NCBI RefSeq assembly: GCF_002943465.1
Contig: NZ_PTQY01000004.1
Span: 248,001-312,000 of the forward strand
Reading direction: 5' to 3'
DNA from: Rhodoferax sp. TS-BS-61-7
GTDB taxonomy: Bacteria; Pseudomonadota; Gammaproteobacteria; Burkholderiales; Burkholderiaceae_C
Length of the DNA: 64,000 bases
The position numbers were made by a program, and so were the translations under genes. Within the stretch, counting starts at the first letter, position 1, and each line of letters opens with the position of its first letter. The notes under the pieces are model-generated. The model was not told the DNA's origin. It searched no databases and saw nothing but the letters and a program-made list of their open reading frames with translations. This document shows, piece after piece, positions 44,283-52,712 of the stretch.

Positions 44283-44737
44283 TTGTTGCTCCTGTAGCCG
44301 ACCAGGGATACCGTGCCCCCAGGACCGGTGATCGACACCGTGACGCGCAAGGCCGGTATGCCATTCCAGTTGGCCACGGCCAGCACAGCCACCGCAGGTG
44401 AGGCGTTGTAGCTTGCCAACGCAGCAATCGCAGTGCCTTGGGCATCCACCATGCCGGCAGCAGTGGTGTAGCCGTTGTAGTCGGCCACGTCATCGAACAG
44501 GGCACGATTGGCACCTCCATAGCCGCCCACTGGATTGGCGAAATCTTTTTGCAGAATCTCTTCCATCAGCGACTCGGCCAACGCCACGGACTGCTTGGTG
44601 AGCATGGGGTCGGCACTGGTGCGTACGACCTGGTCCGACACCGCCAGAATGCCGGCCAAACCGGTGCCCACCACCACAATGAAGAAGATCAGCTCAAGCA
44701 GGGTAAAGCCTCGATGCGAGCGCTTAGTCATGCACAT
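44279..44737 (-). CDS. mshD: Minor pilin MshD
   Basis: A 152-residue minor pilin with the cleavage site SHRG/FTLLELIFF and Glu5. Two ATGs two codons apart (44737, 44731) are possible; the first has GAGG 9 nt upstream. It overlaps mshC by 14 bp and mshO by 4 bp. Confidence 0.88.
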   Translation of the reverse strand: MCMTKRSHRGFTLLELIFFIVVVGTGLAGILAVSDQVVRTSADPMLTKQSVALAESLMEEILQKDFANPVGGYGGANRALFDDVADYNGYTTAAGMVDAQGTAIAALASYNASPAVAVLAVANWNGIPALRVTVSITGPGGTVSLVGYRSNN

Positions 44738-45242
44738 AACCGGTCACCTCTTCCACCGTGATGGTGCGGCCCGCATTCACCACCTGCATGCTGCGCACCA
44801 AAGGAAGCGCGATTGCCGGCAGCGCCTGGCCCAGGCCATCAAAACGAAAAGCGGCAGGCGCGGCCGTAAACGCTACATTCACCGGCGCCTGCAGCACCAG
44901 CTCTCCAGCCGGCCCCGCCACTGCGGTGTCACAAACATTGCTGGCCTCCACCGAGGCACGCGTCAGGGTCACCGTGTTGATAGTGAAGGCCACGCAAACC
45001 ACTCGGCGCTGCGCAATCGCGGTCTTCTGCGCAAAGCGCAGGGCCGCCAGGGTCTGGTCATGAAACCCGCGAGCCTCAAAGTCACTGCGGTTGAACACGC
45101 GCGGCGCCGCAAACACCGCCAGTACCCCCAGCATCACCATCACCATCACCAGCTCCACGAGGGTGAAGCCGCCTTGGAATAGGCCGCGCTGTCGCACCGC
45201 GGGTGCGGCCAACCATCGGGTAATCACAGGCTGGAAGTTCAT
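44724..45242 (-). CDS. mshC: Minor pilin MshC (GspH-like)
   Basis: A 172-residue pseudopilin with the cleavage site FQGG/FTLVELVMV preceded by an unusually long 25-residue leader, and a GspH-like beta domain with two Cys. It heads the C-D-O-P-Q block. The dispersed repeat copy G lies a few bases upstream of its start, in the spacer shared with the divergent ligase gene, so any promoter must overlap or flank the repeat. Confidence 0.87.
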   Translation of the reverse strand: MNFQPVITRWLAAPAVRQRGLFQGGFTLVELVMVMVMLGVLAVFAAPRVFNRSDFEARGFHDQTLAALRFAQKTAIAQRRVVCVAFTINTVTLTRASVEASNVCDTAVAGPAGELVLQAPVNVAFTAAPAAFRFDGLGQALPAIALPLVRSMQVVNAGRTITVEEVTGYVHD

Positions 45243-45248
45243 TTGTTT

Positions 45249-45306
45249 GCTATGTTTTTACTAGCTGTTCGCGCAATATCCACGCTGCGCAGAGCCCTAT
45301 TTAATC
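45249..45306 (+). repeat. Dispersed repeat, copy G, between mshC and the ligase gene
   Basis: It reads GCTATGTTTTTACTAGCTG, then TTCGCGCAATATCC, then ACGCTGCGCAGAGCCC and TATTTAATCA. It fills most of the divergent spacer. Confidence 0.8.
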
Positions 45307-45363
45307 ACTTTTTTGGCGGACAATGTGCGGTCCAACGCAGCAGGCGCACAGCTTAACCAATCC

Positions 45364-47541
45364 ATGACCCCCGTGCCGAATTCTTCACCCCCCGCACCGC
45401 CAGCCAGCCTTGTGACTCCTGCAGACTCGGGTGGTTCCCGCGCGGTCACTGGGGTGCTGGCCGTCATGCTGGCACTGGTACCCATAGCGGGCATGCCCTC
45501 AGAGCTGGTGCTGCAAGACACACTGAAGTCCGCCATCGTCAGCACCGGCACGCTGGCGGGCCTGTGGGTATGGTGGTGGGCGCAGCGCAAGCAGGACTAT
45601 CTGACCATTCAGTGGCACGGCATTTTGCTGCTGCCACTGGCCTTGATGGCCTATGCCTTGGGCAGCATGCTGTGGTCGCACACCTACCTGGCGGGCGTGG
45701 AGGCGGCGCGCTGGGCTGTGCTGGGACTGCTGATGTGGCTGGTAGTGCAGGCCGCGCATCCCGGCCACTGGATGCGCCTGGTCTGGGGCATCCACTGGGG
45801 GGCAGTGGGTGCGAGTACCTGGGCAGCCGCGCAGTTTTGGGGCAATTTGGAGTGGTTTCCGCAGGCGGCAGCACCCGCGTCCACATTCGCCAACAGGAAC
45901 TTCTTTGCGGAGTATGCGGTATGCGCGCTTCCATTCTCCGTGTTGGCACTGGGGCAGACCTCCAAGCCCGCTTGGCGCCAACCCATGGCCTTGCTCGTGG
46001 CATTCCAAGTGGTTGCACTGATGGCAACCGGCACCCGCTCCGCGCTCCTGGCCTTGTTGTGCATCACACCAGCACTCCTGTTGGTGTTGTGGCGCTACCG
46101 CAGCCAGCTCGCGTGGGGGCAATGGAGCAAGAGATCATTGGTCGCTGTGCTGATCGTGGGGGTGATTGACGTGCTGGCCCTGGGCAGCCTTCACTCCCAG
46201 CATCCAGAGAGCCTGGGACAAAACGCCTTGAACCGCAGCTGGATGCGCGCAGCCAGCATGGCCGAAAAGACGGAGTACGTCGAGGGATCTTTTTCCTACC
46301 GCAGCATGATGTGGAAGGGCACCGCCCGCATGCTCATGGGCGAACCCTGGCTGGGTGTAGGAGCTGGCGCATGGGAGGTCTACATACCGCTGTTCCAAGG
46401 GCCGTCTGCAGACGAAGAGCCCGATTACTACGCCCACAATGAATACCTGCAACTGCTGGCCGAGTACGGATTGCCGGTTGGCGGAGGCGTACTCGCTGTG
46501 CTACTGGCCTATCTTTTGGCGGCGGCGCGCAACACTTGGCGGCTGCCCCTGAGCACCCCGGACGCCCCCTTGCGTGCAATTGCACTAACCAGCTTGCTGG
46601 CGCTGTTGGTCGTCAGCTTGGCGGGATTCCCCTGGCGACTGGCGGGCACAGGGGCCTTGCTGGCAATCTGCCTGGGGTTGCTGGCTTGCACAGACCGACG
46701 CTTGGTGTTGCCCGATTCGCTAGGAGGCGGCACACGCCACTTGGCGTTTGGCGCACGCACCTTGATGGGTGCGGGCTTGGTGGGTGCCAGCCTGCTGACC
46801 CTTAGCATTGCGGTGCAAGCCATGCGCGCTGAAACACTGATCATGCGCAGCATTTATGCCCTCAACCAGGCGGAACGGCGCAAGACCAGCGACCCCTCAG
46901 TCTCCGAACACTGGCACACGCAGGGCGTCGCTCTGTTGCAGTCCGGCCTGGCCATCAACAGCGACTACCGCAAGCTGATATCCATTCCCGCGGAGCAGTT
47001 GGCCAGCCTGGGAGATTGGCGAACGACTGCCGCGGTTTTGGAAAGCATTGCTCACTCGCGGCCCCATATTGCCAATGTGTGGAGCAATCTGGTGCGGGCG
47101 CATGCAGAGCTCGGACAGGCAGAGCCCGCTTTGGCGGCATGGCGAGAACTGGAAAGATTGCAACCCAACACCCCGCGTACGCGGGCCATGGAGCTGGTGG
47201 CGCTAAGCCGCACGGGACACGAGGAAGAAGCCGTCAATAAGTTGGCGGCGTATCTGGACCAGGGTGTGGTGGAGCCCGACCTGGTTTTGCTGGCCTACAG
47301 CCTGGGGCAGCGGAAGCGCCAATGGGCGCTGGTCGAGCAGGGCCTCACCTTGCGTGCAAACACCTGGCCGGACACGGCGGCGGACAGTTACTTCCGGCTT
47401 GGGAAAGTGTTTGCAGACGCTGGCAAAGGTTTTGAGGACCGTGCGCTGGCGGCATTCCAACGCGGTCTGCAGGCGGCGCCCCAGGGGGAGGTGTCCAACT
47501 ACCGAAGGCAGGTCCCTTCCCCCTACCGCGAACAGCTATAA
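45364..47541 (+). CDS. O-antigen ligase/Wzy-family membrane protein with C-terminal TPR domain
   Basis: A 725-residue protein with about 10-12 membrane helices and the Wzy_C signature region (ANRNFFAEYAV; WLGVGAGAWEVY; DYYAHNEYLQLLAEYGLP), followed by a soluble TPR-like domain (about 560-725). The family covers O-antigen ligases and pilin O-oligosaccharyltransferases such as PglL. Its position inside the MSHA locus, next to the major pilin gene but on the opposite strand, favours pilin glycosylation; LPS ligation cannot be excluded. The start is uncertain: ATG at 45364 was chosen; TTG at 45313 or GTG at 45325 would lengthen it. Confidence 0.82.
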   Translation: MTPVPNSSPPAPPASLVTPADSGGSRAVTGVLAVMLALVPIAGMPSELVLQDTLKSAIVSTGTLAGLWVWWWAQRKQDYLTIQWHGILLLPLALMAYALGSMLWSHTYLAGVEAARWAVLGLLMWLVVQAAHPGHWMRLVWGIHWGAVGASTWAAAQFWGNLEWFPQAAAPASTFANRNFFAEYAVCALPFSVLALGQTSKPAWRQPMALLVAFQVVALMATGTRSALLALLCITPALLLVLWRYRSQLAWGQWSKRSLVAVLIVGVIDVLALGSLHSQHPESLGQNALNRSWMRAASMAEKTEYVEGSFSYRSMMWKGTARMLMGEPWLGVGAGAWEVYIPLFQGPSADEEPDYYAHNEYLQLLAEYGLPVGGGVLAVLLAYLLAAARNTWRLPLSTPDAPLRAIALTSLLALLVVSLAGFPWRLAGTGALLAICLGLLACTDRRLVLPDSLGGGTRHLAFGARTLMGAGLVGASLLTLSIAVQAMRAETLIMRSIYALNQAERRKTSDPSVSEHWHTQGVALLQSGLAINSDYRKLISIPAEQLASLGDWRTTAAVLESIAHSRPHIANVWSNLVRAHAELGQAEPALAAWRELERLQPNTPRTRAMELVALSRTGHEEEAVNKLAAYLDQGVVEPDLVLLAYSLGQRKRQWALVEQGLTLRANTWPDTAADSYFRLGKVFADAGKGFEDRALAAFQRGLQAAPQGEVSNYRRQVPSPYREQL

Positions 47542-47566
47542 AAAAACCGCCCAACGGGGCGGTTTT
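47541..47566 (-). terminator. Terminator of mshA (usable in both directions)
   Basis: The stem AAAACCGCCC / GGGCGGTTTT has a short loop. On the minus strand a T-run follows, about 20 bp after the mshA stop. On the plus strand only four Ts follow, but it may also end the ligase transcript, whose stop codon it touches. It separates the E-G-F-A block from mshC onward. Confidence 0.88.
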
Positions 47567-47585
47567 GGGAGGCCATTCAAAGAAA

Positions 47586-47966
47586 TCAGTTGATACCGAT
47601 TGCCGAGAACGACGCGGTAACGTTCGGTGACACAGAGGTGTTTCTCAATTCACAGTTGACCGTGGCACCGGCAGCAACAACGGCAGCGGTAACTTGATAG
47701 TCCGCCGGCAAAGCGCCCTGGAGTGCATTTGGAACACTCGTGCAATTGCTGATTGCAACCCCAGTCGCAGTTCCTTTAGCACTACGTGCTGCATAGTTCA
47801 CTGCAGATGCAGAAGAGAGTCCACCAGCAACGCCCTGCGTGGATGCAATCACGGCATCACCCTTCAAATCCACAAACTTCGGAATAGCCACGGCGGCCAG
47901 CACGCCCAAAATCACAATGACCATCACCAATTCAATCAGCGTAAAGCCGCGTTGTACTTGTTTCAT
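47586..47966 (-). CDS. mshA: Major MSHA pilin MshA
   Basis: A 126-residue type IVa prepilin with a short leader and cleavage site VQRG/FTLIELVMV, Glu5 present, and the hydrophobic helix VIVILGVLAAVAIPKFVDL. A C-terminal region with two Cys (NCTSVP and NCELRN) forms the likely D-loop. The ATG at 47966 has AAAGGCGG upstream. It has its own leader with a CRP-like site and a strong terminator, consistent with a highly expressed structural subunit. No separate mshB is present. Confidence 0.93.
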   Translation of the reverse strand: MKQVQRGFTLIELVMVIVILGVLAAVAIPKFVDLKGDAVIASTQGVAGGLSSASAVNYAARSAKGTATGVAISNCTSVPNALQGALPADYQVTAAVVAAGATVNCELRNTSVSPNVTASFSAIGIN

Positions 47967-48101
47967 GTTGTCCGCCTTTCGTTTGAAAAATCTTGCAGCG
48001 CTGCCGGTTGGCAGGGCCCCCAACGTCATCTCGATCGTTGCATGACGAATTAATTCTATTGCAATGAACTATTGTTGTGCATGAAGTTTGCGGCCTAAGT
48101 G

Positions 48102-48117
48102 TGTGAGCTAACTCACC
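48102..48117. promoter_or_regulatory. CRP/Vfr-like operator upstream of mshA
   Basis: The dyad TGTGAGCTAACTCACC matches TGTGA-N6-TCACA at nine of ten positions and its centre is the same as in the E. coli lac CRP site. A possible -10 hexamer (TAGAAT on the minus strand, 48053-48058) would put the site about 63 bp upstream of the transcription start, close to a class I position. Confidence 0.6.
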
Positions 48118-48158
48118 ATTTCCGCGTTTTTGTTCCGTTTGCAGGCATGGACTGTCTC

Positions 48159-48674
48159 TCAGTCAACCGTATGCCCCATCCACACATAGGGCTGCTGGGC
48201 GGTGATCTGCAGAGGCCCGTTGAGGGATGCCACGCGGAACCACATGGCCCCCACGCCCTCGGGGGACTGTAGCCAGGCGGCCTCGGTAGGGCGGTAGCCA
48301 ATGCAGCTGCACTCGGGGTCAAACACCCAACTGCCGCCCGGCAGAGCGGCCAACGCGTCCGGACTGGCCAGTCCCGCGTAATTGGGGGGCAGCTGCTGCA
48401 GCGCAGCAAAAGGATTGCGTTGTGCTTGCACCACAAGTGCTCTCTTTGCACGGGTGCTGTTCACGGCTTCTTCCAGGTGCGCCACCACCATCGCGGTGCG
48501 CAAGGCTCCCAAGGTGCTTTTGATCTGTGCCAGCTCGGCTTGCCCGCGCACCTCGCGCGCTTGGTGGGCAAACACCGCGCCCAAAATAATCACCAGCGCC
48601 ACCATCACCCCCCATTCGGTGAGGCGCGCACTCCACACCGGCGACGGCTGGGCAGCGGGGCGCAGCGCGGCCAC
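48159..48674 (-). CDS. mshF: MSHA biogenesis protein MshF
   Basis: A 171-residue single-pass membrane protein (helix about 20-38) with a coiled-coil segment and a small C-terminal domain (NPFAALQQLPPNYAG ... WVFDPECSCIGYRP) shared by MshF proteins. The start is GTG at 48674, 3 bp after the mshG stop. Function in pilus assembly is not well defined. Confidence 0.82.
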   Translation of the reverse strand: MAALRPAAQPSPVWSARLTEWGVMVALVIILGAVFAHQAREVRGQAELAQIKSTLGALRTAMVVAHLEEAVNSTRAKRALVVQAQRNPFAALQQLPPNYAGLASPDALAALPGGSWVFDPECSCIGYRPTEAAWLQSPEGVGAMWFRVASLNGPLQITAQQPYVWMGHTVD

Positions 48675-48677
48675 GGC

Positions 48678-49916
48678 CTAGCCGCCGCCTCGGCCCATGG
48701 CGGCCTGGCCCATGTTCCACAAAGGCAGGAACACGCCCAGCGCGAGCAGGAGCACCAGCACCCCAATCACGGCCAGCAATATGGGCTCAATGGAGGCCGA
48801 CAGGCCCTTGATGCTGTAGTCGGTGTCGCGCTCGTACATGGCGGCAATCTCGAACAGCAGGTTGTCCAGCTCGCCAGTCTCTTCACCCACATTGATCATC
48901 TGCAGCACCACGGGTGTGAACACGCCCGTGGCTGCCGCGCAGCGCGAGATGCTTTCGCCGCGCTCGATGCCATCGCGCATCTGCTCAATACGGCTGCCAA
49001 TGAAGGCGTTGTCCACCGTTTGTGCCACCACGGTGAGGGCCTGCACCAGCGGCACACCGCTCTGGCTAGAGAGCGCAAAGCTGCGCGCAAAACGCGCCAG
49101 CGTGGCCTTCAGAATGATGTCGCCCACGATGGGCAGCTTGAGCTTGCGGGAGTCCCAGCGGTAACGCCCCTCGGGCGTACGCAGGTAGGCGCGCACGCCC
49201 ACTACCGAGCCCGCCACCAGCACCAACAACATCGGCCACCAGGCAATCATCCAGCCAGAGAAGGCCAGCAGCCCGCGCGTGATCAGTGGCAGCTGGGTGT
49301 TGAAGCCGGCAAACACCTTGGCGAACACCGGGATCACAAAAATGTTCAGGATCACGACGGCAATCGCCATGGCAATCATCACAAACAGGGGGTAACGCAT
49401 GGCCTGCTTGATGCGCTCACGCACATCGCGTTCAAACTCCATGTGCTCAGTCAGGCGCAAGAACACCTCGGTCAGCCGCCCGGTCATCTCGCCGACACGG
49501 ATCATGGAAATGTAAAACCCGCCAAACAAGTCGCTATGGCGCGCCAGTGCGGCAGACAGCTCGCGCCCCTGGTCCAGACTGGCACGGATGTCCTTGAGCA
49601 TGTCCACCATGGCGGGTTTGGTGGCCGAGGCTTCCAGCCCGGCAAAGGCGCGCAGGATGGGCACGCCCGCCTTGTTCAAGGTGTACATCTGGCGCGAGAA
49701 GATCAGCAGGTCTTCCACCACCACGGGTTTGCGGTTGAGCCAGGCCAGTACCGAACCGGTGGACTTCTCATCCTTGACCTCGGCCAGCGCAATGTGCACG
49801 GGGGAGACACCGATGGACAGCAGCTGATCCGCCACACCGCCCTCGGTCAAGGCTTCGAGCTGGCCGTTGACGGCCTCGCCCCGGTTGTTGCGGCCGCGCC
49901 AGGAATAAACGGCCAT
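48678..49916 (-). CDS. mshG: MSHA platform protein MshG (PilC/GspF-like)
   Basis: A 412-residue inner-membrane protein with three helices and two GspF domains (about 70-195 and 275-400). The N-terminus YSWRGRNNRGEAVNG is typical. It is the rotor/platform that the MshE ATPase acts on. It starts 2 bp after the mshE stop. Confidence 0.94.
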   Translation of the reverse strand: MAVYSWRGRNNRGEAVNGQLEALTEGGVADQLLSIGVSPVHIALAEVKDEKSTGSVLAWLNRKPVVVEDLLIFSRQMYTLNKAGVPILRAFAGLEASATKPAMVDMLKDIRASLDQGRELSAALARHSDLFGGFYISMIRVGEMTGRLTEVFLRLTEHMEFERDVRERIKQAMRYPLFVMIAMAIAVVILNIFVIPVFAKVFAGFNTQLPLITRGLLAFSGWMIAWWPMLLVLVAGSVVGVRAYLRTPEGRYRWDSRKLKLPIVGDIILKATLARFARSFALSSQSGVPLVQALTVVAQTVDNAFIGSRIEQMRDGIERGESISRCAAATGVFTPVVLQMINVGEETGELDNLLFEIAAMYERDTDYSIKGLSASIEPILLAVIGVLVLLLALGVFLPLWNMGQAAMGRGGG

Positions 49917-49918
49917 GC

Positions 49919-51700
49919 TCAGGCGCCCTGGGGCTCTTCGTCATCGTCCGCATCAAAACCGATGCGCAAGGCCTCGGCCAGCGATGTGCGGCCCTGGCGC
50001 ACCAGCTCCAGCGCATGGTGGGCCATGGTGTGGCCCTTCATGCGGTCGCGTGCCGTGCGCATAAAACTGGCGGGATCGGAATGCGAGGCCGCGTGTGTGA
50101 GCACTGCGTCCATCTCCAGCAATTCATACACACCCTGGCGCCCGGCATAACCCGTGCCGTTGCAAGAAGAGCAACCCAAACCGCGCTTGGGGGTGAGCGT
50201 GCTCCCGGGCTCCAACATCGAGTCCAGCCAAGACTGCTCTTGGGGCGTGGGCGCGTGCGGTGCCGAACACTCGGAACAATTCATGCGCACCAAACGCTGG
50301 GCAATCACCGCCTGCAGGCTGGTGGCCACCATGAAAGGGGGCACCCCCATGTCGAGCAAGCGGAATGGGGTGCTGATGGCATCGCGCGTGTGCAAGGTGG
50401 ACAACACCAAATGCCCGGTAATGGCGGCGCGCAGGCCAATCTCGGCCGTCTCTGCGTCGCGCATTTCGCCCACCAAAATCACGTCCGGATCTTGGCGCAA
50501 ACAGGCACGCAGCACGCGGGCAAAGGTCAGCTCAATCTTGTCATTGACCTGCACCTGGGTGATGGCGGGCAGGCGGTATTCCACCGGGTCTTCCACGGTA
50601 ATAACTTTGAGCTCGGCGGCATTGATTTCGGCCAGCGCCGCATACAGCGTGGTGGTTTTGCCCGAGCCCGTGGGGCCGGTGACCAGCACCATGCCGGAGG
50701 TACGCGCCAACACTTCCCGAAAACGCTTGAGCATCTCGGCGGGCATGCCAATGCTGTCCAGTCGGCGCATGCCGGCACCCTGGTTTAGCAAGCGCATAAC
50801 CGCCGACTCGCCATAGGTCGTGGGCAAGGTGGAGAGCCGCACATCAATGGTGTTGTCCTTCAGGCGCACGCTGAAACGGCCGTCCTGGGGCAGGCGTTTT
50901 TCGGAAATATCCAACCCCGCCATGAGCTTGAGGCGCTGGGCCAGGGCACCGCCAATGCGTTTATCGGCCTGCGTCTGGGTCTGCAGCACCCCGTCCACGC
51001 GCACCCGGATTTGCAAAAACCCCTCTTGCGGCTCGATGTGCACGTCCGACGCGCCGACCTGCATGGCGTCTTCAAACAGCGACTGCAGCAGGCGCACCAC
51101 GGGTGCGCCTTCAATGCCTACCGTGGCGGTCAGCTCGCCAAAGTCCACCGCGTCGCCCAGGTCTTTTTCCAGGGCGCGGGCCAGTCCGCTGATTTCTTCA
51201 GTGCGGCGGTACAGGCGGTCAAACGCCAGCGCCAACTGGCTCTCGGGCACCGCAGCGATGCCAATGTTGCGCTTGAGCAGGCGGGTCAGCTCGTCGTAGG
51301 CAAACAGGTCCAGCGGGTCGCCCAGCGCCACCAAGAGACTGTCGCCCTTGTCTTCCAGCACCAGCGCCCGAAAACGCCGTGCTGCGCTTTCGGGCAACAG
51401 TTTGGTAACTTCCGCACGAAACGGAAAGGTCTTGAGGTTGACGAAGGGGATGCGCAGCTGGCGTGCTAGGCCATTGGCCAGCAGCTCTTCGGTGATGACA
51501 CCGGTCTCGATCAGCAGGCGCCCCACCTTTTTGCCGGTGGTGCGCTGCAACTCCAGGGTTTGCTGCAGTTGCTCTTGGGAAATCAGGCGCTGCTGGACCA
51601 GCACGTCACCCAGCCGCAGTTTCTCAGGGCGGCCCGGTGGCGGAGGCGGGGACGGGCGAGACCCGTCGGGCGCACCGGGCGCTGCCGTTGCCATGTTCAT
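49919..51700 (-). CDS. mshE: MSHA extension ATPase MshE with c-di-GMP-binding N-domain
   Basis: A 593-residue GspE/PilB-type hexameric motor. The N-terminal MshEN domain (about 28-105) contains two copies of the c-di-GMP-binding pattern: RLGDVLVQQRLISQEQL and KVGRLLIETGVITEELL, ending IPFVNL. The ATPase core has Walker A GPTGSGKTT (342-350) and the downstream Asp/His boxes; a CxxC pair (CSEC ... CSSC) forms the zinc-binding element. c-di-GMP should therefore switch on pilus extension. It heads the E-G-F-A block. Confidence 0.95.
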   Translation of the reverse strand: MNMATAAPGAPDGSRPSPPPPPGRPEKLRLGDVLVQQRLISQEQLQQTLELQRTTGKKVGRLLIETGVITEELLANGLARQLRIPFVNLKTFPFRAEVTKLLPESAARRFRALVLEDKGDSLLVALGDPLDLFAYDELTRLLKRNIGIAAVPESQLALAFDRLYRRTEEISGLARALEKDLGDAVDFGELTATVGIEGAPVVRLLQSLFEDAMQVGASDVHIEPQEGFLQIRVRVDGVLQTQTQADKRIGGALAQRLKLMAGLDISEKRLPQDGRFSVRLKDNTIDVRLSTLPTTYGESAVMRLLNQGAGMRRLDSIGMPAEMLKRFREVLARTSGMVLVTGPTGSGKTTTLYAALAEINAAELKVITVEDPVEYRLPAITQVQVNDKIELTFARVLRACLRQDPDVILVGEMRDAETAEIGLRAAITGHLVLSTLHTRDAISTPFRLLDMGVPPFMVATSLQAVIAQRLVRMNCSECSAPHAPTPQEQSWLDSMLEPGSTLTPKRGLGCSSCNGTGYAGRQGVYELLEMDAVLTHAASHSDPASFMRTARDRMKGHTMAHHALELVRQGRTSLAEALRIGFDADDDEEPQGA

Positions 51701-51747
51701 GCGCTATTCCTTTTGCGGTTTGCAAAAATAATAGCACGCAAGGCACG

Positions 51748-52551
51748 TCAGGTGGCGGTACGCGCGCCTGGCAAGGGTGTTGGTGCAGGCGCTGCAGCCG
51801 GATTCAGGGTGTTGCCCTCCACCGTCACCCGGGCGCCCACGGCCACCGGGCTGCTCTGCTCCAGGCGGCGCAAGGAGCCGTCTTCCATGCGCACGCCCAC
51901 CTGGTAGACGGTTTCTTTCTTCATGTTCTTCTCCACCGCGTTCCCGGCGATACCACCGCCAAAAATGCCGGCAATGGTGGCCAAGGTCTTGCCATCCCCG
52001 CCACCCACCTGGTTGCCCAGCAGCCCACCCAGCACGGCACCCACGGCGGCGCCCGCACCACTGGGGGCAGCCTCGCGCTGGACCGGCGTCACGGTTTCTA
52101 CGGTGCCACAGCTGGCGCACACCACTTTGGGGGCGGGCAGGGGCGCCGCAGCCACGGGCTCCCAGGACTGGTCGCGGCCAGGCAGGCTGTCTACCACTGC
52201 CGGTTCCACAGCAGTCGTTGTTTTTGCTACTGTTTTAGGAGCTGCTTGCGCATATTTCACGGGGGGTTTGGCTATTTTTTGCACCTTTTCTGGTGCTGGA
52301 GTAATCGGTTTGGCTGGTGCCGCTTGCACCACGGGCAACTCGGGCACAGGCAAAACCGCAGCCACCGTGGCGGCGGGGGTCAGTGGTGTGGCGGGCGCCA
52401 CCTCGTCCGCACTGCGGTGGTTAACCTGCACCAGCGCGGCCCCCAGGGCCAGCGTGGTGGCGCCCAAGGCGCCGACCGAGGCCCACAAGAAACGGTTGGT
52501 AGACGAAACGGCGGCCGGCACGGCACCGGGCATAGACATGGCACTGCTCAT
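51748..52551 (-). CDS. Glycine-zipper 2TM-domain protein (surface-antigen family)
   Basis: A 267-residue protein with one N-terminal membrane helix (about 22-42), a Pro/Ala-rich linker, a CASC pair and a glycine-zipper region (GAGAAVGAVLGGLLGNQVGGG ... GIFGGGIAGNAVEKNMKK, about 165-215). Related proteins insert in the envelope. The linker contains about 19 codons (IAKPPVKYAQAAPKTVAK) encoded by dispersed repeat copy H. The ATG at 52551 has a strong AAGGAG. It is 47 bp upstream of mshE and may be co-transcribed. Confidence 0.8.
   Translation of the reverse strand: MSSAMSMPGAVPAAVSSTNRFLWASVGALGATTLALGAALVQVNHRSADEVAPATPLTPAATVAAVLPVPELPVVQAAPAKPITPAPEKVQKIAKPPVKYAQAAPKTVAKTTTAVEPAVVDSLPGRDQSWEPVAAAPLPAPKVVCASCGTVETVTPVQREAAPSGAGAAVGAVLGGLLGNQVGGGDGKTLATIAGIFGGGIAGNAVEKNMKKETVYQVGVRMEDGSLRRLEQSSPVAVGARVTVEGNTLNPAAAPAPTPLPGARTAT
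52226..52280 (+). repeat. Dispersed repeat, copy H, inside the glycine-zipper gene
   Basis: It reads GCTACTGTTTTAGGAGCTGC, then TTGCGCATATTTC, then ACGGGGGGTTTGGC and TATTTTTT. It is in frame on the opposite strand, in the same frame as copies A and I, and encodes PVKYAQAAPK. Confidence 0.85.
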
Positions 52552-52712
52552 AGATCACTCCTTTGGCAAGGGACGGAATCGCCCTTTCACACCTTGGTCG
52601 CCTTACAACGACCAGGGCAGGCCAAAGGTACACAGCGCAGGGCTCGCCAAGGTGTCTGATTTGTAACGCTGGGTAAAGCAGCGCCCAGCCGGACCCCAGG
52701 CCCGGCGACGGT

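Noticed and set aside
47526..47548. A further repeat copy at the ligase 3' end (GCGAACAGCTATAAA)
   Set aside because: Only about 12 bases match, they lie in coding sequence and a terminator, and neither flank fits the repeat.
52640..52712. Terminator after metH
   Set aside because: Weak GC-rich pairing is visible but there is no T-run and no clean stem.
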